The notes beneath the pieces are model-generated. The model had not been told where the DNA came from. It saw nothing but the letters and a program-made list of their open reading frames with translations, and made no database searches. Below are positions 1 through 4,145 of a DNA stretch of 6,878 nucleotides, piece by piece (within the stretch, counting starts at the first letter, position 1; each line of letters starts with the position of its first letter). The stretch is taken from the NCBI GenBank assembly GCA_003446295.1, contig DMBB01000162.1, forward strand, positions 1 to 6,878. Direction: 5' to 3'. The position numbers and the translations under genes are program-made. The stretch is from Erysipelotrichaceae bacterium. Lineage in GTDB: Bacteria; Bacillota_I; Bacilli_A; Erysipelotrichales; Erysipelotrichaceae.

Positions 1-212
1 TCGCTTCCTTTGCCGGCGGTGTTCTGCTCAAGATGATCGCATTTGACGCTTCTCTTCCGATGCAGTCGACTGAAACTATGGACAAGCTTCTCACGATGCG
101 TGTCCTCCTGCCTATCATCGCTTATGTGTGCACACTTATTGCCATGCGCTTCTATCCGATCGACAAAGCAGGAGAACAGCAGCTGCAGGCAGCACTTAAC
201 AATATGGAATAA
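1..212 (+). CDS. GPH-family sugar:cation symporter, C-terminal end (partial)
   Basis: This is the last 69 codons of a gene that begins before the window; the reading frame runs from base 3 to a TAA at 210-212. The peptide starts ASFAGGVLLKMIAF, has a hydrophobic segment around VLLPIIAYVCTLIAM, and ends with RFYPIDKAGEQQLQAALNNME. A final transmembrane helix followed by an F-Y-P-(I/L)-(D/T)-K motif and a short charged tail that ends in repeated Q/L/A positions is typical of the end of melibiose/xyloside/glucuronide symporters (GPH family, MelB/YicJ-like). These are inner-membrane proteins that import a glycoside with Na+ or H+. It lies upstream of a sugar regulator and a cytoplasmic glycosidase, which fits uptake of their substrate. 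The family call is from pattern recognition on a short fragment; the transported sugar cannot be told. Confidence 0.72.
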   Translation, partial: ASFAGGVLLKMIAFDASLPMQSTETMDKLLTMRVLLPIIAYVCTLIAMRFYPIDKAGEQQLQAALNNME

Positions 213-220
213 CAAACCGA

Positions 221-257
221 AAAAGCTGTGCCGGGTGATCCGGTGCAGTTTTTATAA
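221..257 (+). terminator. Intrinsic terminator after the symporter gene
   Basis: The left arm (221-234, A-run then GCTGTGCCGG) pairs with 240-253 (CCGGTGCAGT then T-run) around a 5-nt loop, GTGAT. That makes about 14 bp including three G-U pairs, with a U-rich tail that starts within the stem. It begins 8 nt after the symporter stop codon. It probably separates the symporter transcript from the ROK gene. Confidence 0.8.
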
Positions 258-276
258 ATAAAATGTTTTAATGAAT

Positions 277-308
277 TTGTGCCGGCTTTCCGGCATTTCG
301 TCTATAAT
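277..308 (+). promoter_or_regulatory. Candidate promoter of the ROK gene, weak -35
   Basis: A perfect TATAAT -10 box lies at 303-308. The only -35-like element is TTGTGC at 277-282, with a 20-nt spacer that is longer than ideal, so the promoter is likely weak. A start point near 315 would leave a leader of about 20 nt before the ATG at 335. This agrees with choosing that ATG rather than the in-frame TTG at 314. Confidence 0.5.
280..295. repeat. Perfect GC-rich inverted repeat upstream of the ROK gene
   Basis: TGCCGG (280-285) and CCGGCA (290-295) form a perfect 6-bp inverted repeat with a 4-nt CTTT spacer. It sits immediately upstream of the -10 element of the ROK gene, inside the interval where the promoter spacer would be. 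There is no U-run after it, so it is a poor terminator on its own. It could be an operator for autoregulation or a leftover of a duplicated hairpin; TGTGCCGG also occurs in the preceding terminator (227-234). The function is unknown. Confidence 0.4.
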
Positions 309-334
309 GATGCTTGAAGAAACGGAGAACAAAT

Positions 335-1543
335 ATGGCAGGCAGGGAAAGCGGAAAAAACCAGATCAGTGCGAAAAAAGAAAACATCGCTCTGATCAAA
401 TCATTGATATACAGGGAAGGACCGATCTCCAGGGCACAGATCGCGGAACGACTTTCCCTGACGCCCCCTACGATCACCAACATTGTCGGAGAGATGATCG
501 AAGAAGGGCTTGTCCGTGAGATCCGTGAGACATCATCAGAGAAAGAAAGGAAAGTCGGAAGACAGCCGATCAATATTGATTTTGTGCCGGACGCAAAACT
601 TGTGCTGGGGATCTCCCTCGGAAGAGACTTTACACATTACTGTTTGTGCGATCTGCGCGGGAATACCGTACTGCAGGGGAGGACTCCGGTCGTGCCCGGA
701 AACTATGAAGAAATGCTTGAAACAGTATGTCATATGATTGATAAAATCAAAGAAGACGACTCTGAAAGATGGGAGAAAGTGACCGGGATCGGGGTCGCTC
801 TCCCCGGTATCGTCAACGCCCATACCGGCATCGTACTGCAGACAGACACAGAACGGGAAAACTGGAAGGGGAAACCGCTTGCGGATACACTTAGCGGTAT
901 ATACCATCTGCCGGTACGCATCGAAAACAACGTTCGTGCAAGGACGTATGCGCTGTCTCTCTTCAGAACGGAAGTCATTTCCGACTTTGATACATTCGTT
1001 CTCTGTTTCGCATCCTGGGGTATCGCCTGCCCGATCATCCTGAAAAACAAAAGTGTCAGAGGTGAGGAGGGGACAGCAGGTGAGATCGGACATATGATCA
1101 TGGATCCCGACGCTGAGGACGGCACACTTGAAAACTACGCCAGCCTGCACAGCGTGATCCGGAAATGCGAACAGGCTATGGCAGAAGGCAGGGCAGGGAT
1201 CCTGAAGGGGATCTGCGGTGATCAGACACCGGATATCGATATGATCATGGATGCCCAGGTCAAAGGGGATCCGGATGTCACAGACATCATGCATACCGCA
1301 ATGCGGTATATCGGCATCGCTCTTTCAAACATCATTTCTTTCATGAACCCCGATCTGGTCGTCCTGAGCGGTCAGATGTTTATGCTTGAGGACAACCTGG
1401 TCCTGGCGGAGGAAACGATGCGCAAATACGCATATGCAGCAGATATCACCCATACTGTTGTCAAATATGTGCCATCTGGGGAATATGACGGGGCAGTTGC
1501 GGCGGCAGCTGCCTGCCTGGATAAGTATTTTGTCAGGGATTGA
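335..1543 (+). CDS. ROK-family transcriptional repressor (NagC/XylR type)
   Basis: This is a 402-residue DNA-binding regulator that probably represses the adjacent sugar genes until a sugar ligand binds. The N-terminal winged helix-turn-helix spans about residues 15-80: helix pair SRAQIAERLSLTPPTITNIV (32-51), then the wing motif VGRQPI (74-79). The C-terminal sugar-kinase-like domain follows from about residue 88, with LGISLGRD (91-98), a PGIV motif, and GEIGHM (249-254). Key kinase features are degenerate. The usual N-D of the NDAN motif is N-N (residues 198-199), so the catalytic Asp is missing. The Cys-x-Cys-Gly-x-x-Gly-Cys zinc loop after the GEIGH motif is absent and shortened to DAEDGTLENYAS (259-270). 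This makes it a regulator, not a sugar kinase. The ATG at 335 was chosen because GGAG (324-327) lies 7 nt upstream; an in-frame TTG at 314 has no such site. The gene is flanked by terminators, so it is probably monocistronic. The effector is unknown; a glucose- or disaccharide-like sugar is plausible from context. Confidence 0.92.
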   Translation: MAGRESGKNQISAKKENIALIKSLIYREGPISRAQIAERLSLTPPTITNIVGEMIEEGLVREIRETSSEKERKVGRQPINIDFVPDAKLVLGISLGRDFTHYCLCDLRGNTVLQGRTPVVPGNYEEMLETVCHMIDKIKEDDSERWEKVTGIGVALPGIVNAHTGIVLQTDTERENWKGKPLADTLSGIYHLPVRIENNVRARTYALSLFRTEVISDFDTFVLCFASWGIACPIILKNKSVRGEEGTAGEIGHMIMDPDAEDGTLENYASLHSVIRKCEQAMAEGRAGILKGICGDQTPDIDMIMDAQVKGDPDVTDIMHTAMRYIGIALSNIISFMNPDLVVLSGQMFMLEDNLVLAEETMRKYAYAADITHTVVKYVPSGEYDGAVAAAAACLDKYFVRD

Positions 1544-1557
1544 AAAACAGGGTTATG

Positions 1558-1605
1558 AAGAATGATCAAGGAGGAAAGACCAGCCCGGTCATTCTTTTTC
1601 TTTTT
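1558..1605 (+). terminator. Intrinsic terminator after the ROK gene
   Basis: AAGAATGATC (1558-1567) pairs with GGTCATTCTT (1587-1596), giving 10 bp with one G-U pair, followed by the T-rich run 1595-1605 interrupted by one C. A smaller nested hairpin, GACC/GGTC (1578-1581 with 1587-1590), competes for the same right arm. It lies 14 nt after the ROK stop and isolates that gene from the operon promoter downstream. Confidence 0.78.
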
Positions 1606-1613
1606 GCATCACA

Positions 1614-1636
1614 TTTAATTAAATAATTTAATAAAA
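1614..1636. promoter_or_regulatory. Candidate ROK operator O1, upstream of the -35 box
   Basis: The left arm TTTAATTAA (1614-1622), a 5-nt spacer and the right arm TTAATAAAA (1628-1636) form an imperfect inverted repeat. The same architecture recurs at 1672-1694, where each arm matches at 8 of 9 positions. O1 ends 4 nt before the -35 box of the operon promoter. ROK repressors commonly bind AT-rich palindromes. Assigning this site to the neighbouring ROK protein is inference, and AT-richness raises the chance of coincidence. Confidence 0.5.
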
Positions 1637-1640
1637 GCAC

Positions 1641-1668
1641 TTGAATGACCGTTTTATTCATGTATAAT
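1641..1668 (+). promoter_or_regulatory. Promoter of the phosphofructokinase-isomerase-GH3 operon
   Basis: The -35 box TTGAAT (1641-1646) and a perfect -10 box TATAAT (1663-1668) are separated by 16 nt, a sigma-A/sigma-70-type match. Transcription should start near 1675, giving a leader of about 35 nt. No other convincing promoter is seen before the three downstream genes, which are too tightly packed to need their own. Candidate operators flank it on both sides, so it is probably repressible. Confidence 0.75.
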
Positions 1669-1671
1669 ATA

Positions 1672-1694
1672 TTTAGTTAAAACGATTAATTAAA
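1672..1694. promoter_or_regulatory. Candidate ROK operator O2, at the transcription start
   Basis: The left arm TTTAGTTAA (1672-1680), spacer AACGA and right arm TTAATTAAA (1686-1694) form an inverted repeat. The arms are 8/9 complementary to each other, and 8/9 identical to the corresponding arms of the site at 1614-1636. It begins 3 nt after the -10 box and covers the predicted start point, the classic place for steric repression. The two site centres are 58 bp apart. The protein that binds is inferred, not shown. Confidence 0.55.
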
Positions 1695-1709
1695 AAACGG
1701 AGGTTCTTG

Positions 1710-2888
1710 ATGAAGAAAAATCTTCTTGTGATCCATGGCGGCGGACCGACCGCAGTCATCAACTCATCTCTATACGGAGCAGTCATGGAAGCCAGGCAGT
1801 CCGGCAAGGTGGACCGGATCCTTGCGGCAAGGTATGGTACCGGCGGCCTGATGAAGGAAGAGTTCATCGATCTGACCGATGTCAGCGAAGAAAGACTGTC
1901 CGCACTGAGGGAAACTCCCGGCAGCGCGATAGGAACTTCACGTGATCAGCTGGAAGAAGCCGAATATGAACGGATGGCGGAAGTATGCGTCAAACACAAT
2001 ATCGGATACATCCTGTTCAACGGAGGCAACGGTACGATGGATACATGCGGAAAGATGTTCCGGATGTGTGAAAAAAAGGGACTGGACATCAAGGTGATGG
2101 GCATCCCGAAAACAACTGACAACGATATTGCTGTAACAGATCACAGTCCCGGCTTCGGAAGCGCTGCAAGGTTTATTGCTCAGAGCACAAAGGAACTGAT
2201 CGCGGATGTCCGGGGTCTTGCCATCCATGTCGTGGTGCTTGAGGCATCCGGAAGAAATGCCGGATGGATCACAGCTGCCAGCGCAATGGCGGAGGATGAA
2301 GACGGACTGAAGCCGGATCTGATCTATCTGCCGGAGATACCGTTTGATGAAGATAAATATATCCGTGATATCGAAGAACTGCTCAAGACAAAGACAGGCA
2401 TCGTCGTTGTCGCGAGTGAAGGCCTGAAGGATAAAGACGGCAACCCGGTCGTCAAACCGATCTTCAAGGTCGGCAGATCGACTTACTTCGGTGATGTCAG
2501 CGCGCATCTGGCAAATCTTGTCATACAGAGACTCGGCTATAAAGCAAGAGGTGAAAAACCCGGACTGCTGGGCCGTGCATCGATTCCTCTGCAGAGCATC
2601 ACTGACAGGGAAGAAGCGGAAGAAGCCGGCAGAGCGGCCTGCAGGGCAGTGCTTGCTGGGGAAAGCGGGAAGATGGCTGCGTTCCGCAGGATCAGCACGG
2701 AGCCTTACAAAACAGAGACGTTCCTGGTCCCGGTCGACGAGGTGATGATGCACGAAAAGACCATGCCTGCGGAATTTATCAATGAAAACGGAAACGGCGT
2801 AACAGAAGCGTTTAAAGAATGGTGCAGACCTCTGCTTGGCGGAGACCTGAACAGAATGTGTGTATTTGTGGAAGGAGACGCAAAATGA
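1710..2888 (+). CDS. Phosphofructokinase, PPi-type subfamily with mixed ATP/PPi signature
   Basis: This 392-residue cytoplasmic enzyme of the PFK-A fold should phosphorylate fructose 6-phosphate to fructose 1,6-bisphosphate. Visible motifs: the phosphoryl-donor loop HGGGPTAVINSS near the N-terminus; GGNGTMDT (105-112); PKTTDND (133-139) with the catalytic Asp at 137; GFGSAA after it; SGRNAGW (from 180); PDLIYLPEIPFDE; and SEGLKD. The length and the NGTMDT/GRNAGW/LIYLPE signatures match the PPi-dependent branch better than the 320-residue bacterial ATP enzymes. Donor-specifying residues are mixed, however. Gly108 (E. coli 104) is the ATP-type residue and Lys134 (E. coli 124) the PPi-type residue. 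Asn107 replaces the usual Asp103 and Ser180 replaces Met169. Phosphoryl donor and exact substrate are therefore open. The start is the ATG with GGAGG (1699-1703) 6 nt upstream; the in-frame TTG at 1707 is too close to that site. It is first in the operon, and its stop overlaps the next start as ATGA. Confidence 0.9.
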   Translation: MKKNLLVIHGGGPTAVINSSLYGAVMEARQSGKVDRILAARYGTGGLMKEEFIDLTDVSEERLSALRETPGSAIGTSRDQLEEAEYERMAEVCVKHNIGYILFNGGNGTMDTCGKMFRMCEKKGLDIKVMGIPKTTDNDIAVTDHSPGFGSAARFIAQSTKELIADVRGLAIHVVVLEASGRNAGWITAASAMAEDEDGLKPDLIYLPEIPFDEDKYIRDIEELLKTKTGIVVVASEGLKDKDGNPVVKPIFKVGRSTYFGDVSAHLANLVIQRLGYKARGEKPGLLGRASIPLQSITDREEAEEAGRAACRAVLAGESGKMAAFRRISTEPYKTETFLVPVDEVMMHEKTMPAEFINENGNGVTEAFKEWCRPLLGGDLNRMCVFVEGDAK

Positions 2889-4141
2889 TCAGACTTGAAG
2901 TAAAAGGACTGAATGAAGCATTGCAGGAAGAACTCGCAGCAATCAGAACAGAGAATAGAGAGGTCCTGACAAAAGCACAGGCAGGTGAAGAAAAATACAG
3001 CGATAGTCTTGGCTGGCTGGATACGGAGGAATGGGCAGGTGAGGAATCCCTGAAGGTCATCGAAGATCTCGCAGCCCGTATACGCAGTGAAGCACAGGCG
3101 TTTGTGCTGATTGGGGTCGGCGGCTCCAACAATGCGGCCAGATCCGTCATCGAAGCGATCCAGCTTCCCGGCACTCCGGAGATCATTTATGCAGGCAACA
3201 CCCTTTCTGCCAACGCACTGAATAAAATGCTGAAGCAGCTGGAGGAAAAGGACTTCTGGATCGACTGCATTGCCAAGAACTTTGAAACGCTGGAACCCGG
3301 CTCTTCATTCCGCATCCTGAGAAAAGCACTGAAAGAACGCTATGGCGACAAGGCAAACGAACATGTGATCTGCACCGGCACAAGAGGCAGCTCACTGGAT
3401 CAGCTCTGCCAGGACAACGGCTATATCTTCATCGATTTCCCGCTGAACATCGGCGGAAGATTCACCGCAATGTCCAATGTCGGACTGCTTCCGATGGCAG
3501 TTGCCGGCATTGATGTGCGTGAAGTCGTCAGAGGCGCACATGACGTTCAGACGTCTCTCAGAACACAGGGACCGGATGACAACATCGCATATGAATATGC
3601 CTGCTTGAGGAACCTGTATTACAGACATGGCTGGAAGCTGGAAATGCTGTCATCGTTTGAACCGCAGTTCCGCCATTTCTATTACTGGTGGACGCAGCTG
3701 TTTGCGGAAAGCGAAGGCAAGGACGGAAAGGGTATCTTCCCGGTGACCGGTGAGTTTACCGAACAGCTTCATTCAATCGGTCAGTATATCCAGGACGGGG
3801 AGAACATGATCTTCGAAACATTCCTGGACGTTAAGGAACAGCAGGATTCCCTGGTAATCGAAAATGACGGCCTGAAGGATCACTTCGATTATCTTGACGG
3901 AAAGGACTTCTTTGATATCAACAAAGCGGCTTTCCACGCGACAGTAACGGCACACAGCACGAAATTCCCCTGCAATGTATTTACGATCGACAGGATTGAC
4001 GCATACCACTTCGGTCAGCTGTTCTGGTTCTTCCAGTTCGCATGCTATCTGTCATGCGGCATCATGGGCGTCAACCCGTTCAACCAGCCGGGCGTAGAAG
4101 CTTATAAAGTCAGAATGTTCAAAGAACTTGGAAAGGAATAA
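2885..4141 (+). CDS. pgi: Glucose-6-phosphate isomerase (divergent)
   Basis: This 418-residue SIS-fold enzyme should interconvert glucose 6-phosphate and fructose 6-phosphate in the cytoplasm. It is shorter than typical Bacillota enzymes (about 450) and much shorter than the E. coli type (about 550). Seen motifs: phosphate loop GVGGSNNAAR (77-86); signature NIGGRFTAMSNVGLLP with GGR at 190-192; FAESEGKDGKGIFP with catalytic Glu275; EQLHSIGQYIQ with His296; and the C-terminal signature GVNPFNQPGVEAYK with catalytic Lys408. All three catalytic residues are present. Oddities: the near-invariant SYLG after GVGG is SNNA, and the second phosphate-binding strand reads TGTRGSS. The substrate could therefore be a related hexose phosphate. 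The ATG is chosen over an in-frame ATG 66 nt upstream because AGGAG (2873-2877) lies 7 nt before it and it overlaps the previous stop by 4 nt, which implies translational coupling. Confidence 0.9.
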   Translation: MIRLEVKGLNEALQEELAAIRTENREVLTKAQAGEEKYSDSLGWLDTEEWAGEESLKVIEDLAARIRSEAQAFVLIGVGGSNNAARSVIEAIQLPGTPEIIYAGNTLSANALNKMLKQLEEKDFWIDCIAKNFETLEPGSSFRILRKALKERYGDKANEHVICTGTRGSSLDQLCQDNGYIFIDFPLNIGGRFTAMSNVGLLPMAVAGIDVREVVRGAHDVQTSLRTQGPDDNIAYEYACLRNLYYRHGWKLEMLSSFEPQFRHFYYWWTQLFAESEGKDGKGIFPVTGEFTEQLHSIGQYIQDGENMIFETFLDVKEQQDSLVIENDGLKDHFDYLDGKDFFDINKAAFHATVTAHSTKFPCNVFTIDRIDAYHFGQLFWFFQFACYLSCGIMGVNPFNQPGVEAYKVRMFKELGKE

Positions 4142-4145
4142 AAAC

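Noticed and set aside
254..276. Possible third copy of the operator upstream of the ROK gene
   Set aside because: With a 5-nt spacer the left arm matches only 5 of 9 and the right 7 of 9, which is little above chance in such AT-rich DNA.
314..334. TTG start that would lengthen the ROK protein by seven residues
   Set aside because: No Shine-Dalgarno sequence before it and it falls at the predicted transcription start; the ATG at 335 has GGAG at the right distance.
536..1294. Long open frame on the minus strand opposite the ROK gene (252 codons)
   Set aside because: Antisense to a well-supported gene, with no domain pattern and an unusually Cys/Phe/His-rich composition; a coding shadow.
1568..1574. 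AAGGAGG, a strong ribosome-binding-like sequence in the loop of the ROK terminator
   Set aside because: No start codon follows at a usable distance and no small reading frame is seen, so it is probably coincidental.
1587..1650. GGTCATTC (1587-1594) and its exact complement GAATGACC (1643-1650), a possible alternative hairpin joining the terminator to the promoter
   Set aside because: The second copy overlaps the -35 box and would be transcribed only on read-through from the ROK gene; there is no sign of an attenuator or riboswitch.
1642..1660. TGAAT/ATTCA inverted repeat in the promoter spacer as a catabolite-control (cre) site
   Set aside because: The core does not fit the cre consensus (no central CG at the symmetric position), and the dyad is only 5 bp.
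1938..2753. Long open frame on the minus strand opposite the phosphofructokinase (271 codons)
   Set aside because: It lies wholly antisense to a gene with clear family motifs, has no ribosome binding site of note, and its product is rich in Cys, His, Phe and Arg with no recognisable domain; typical shadow frame.
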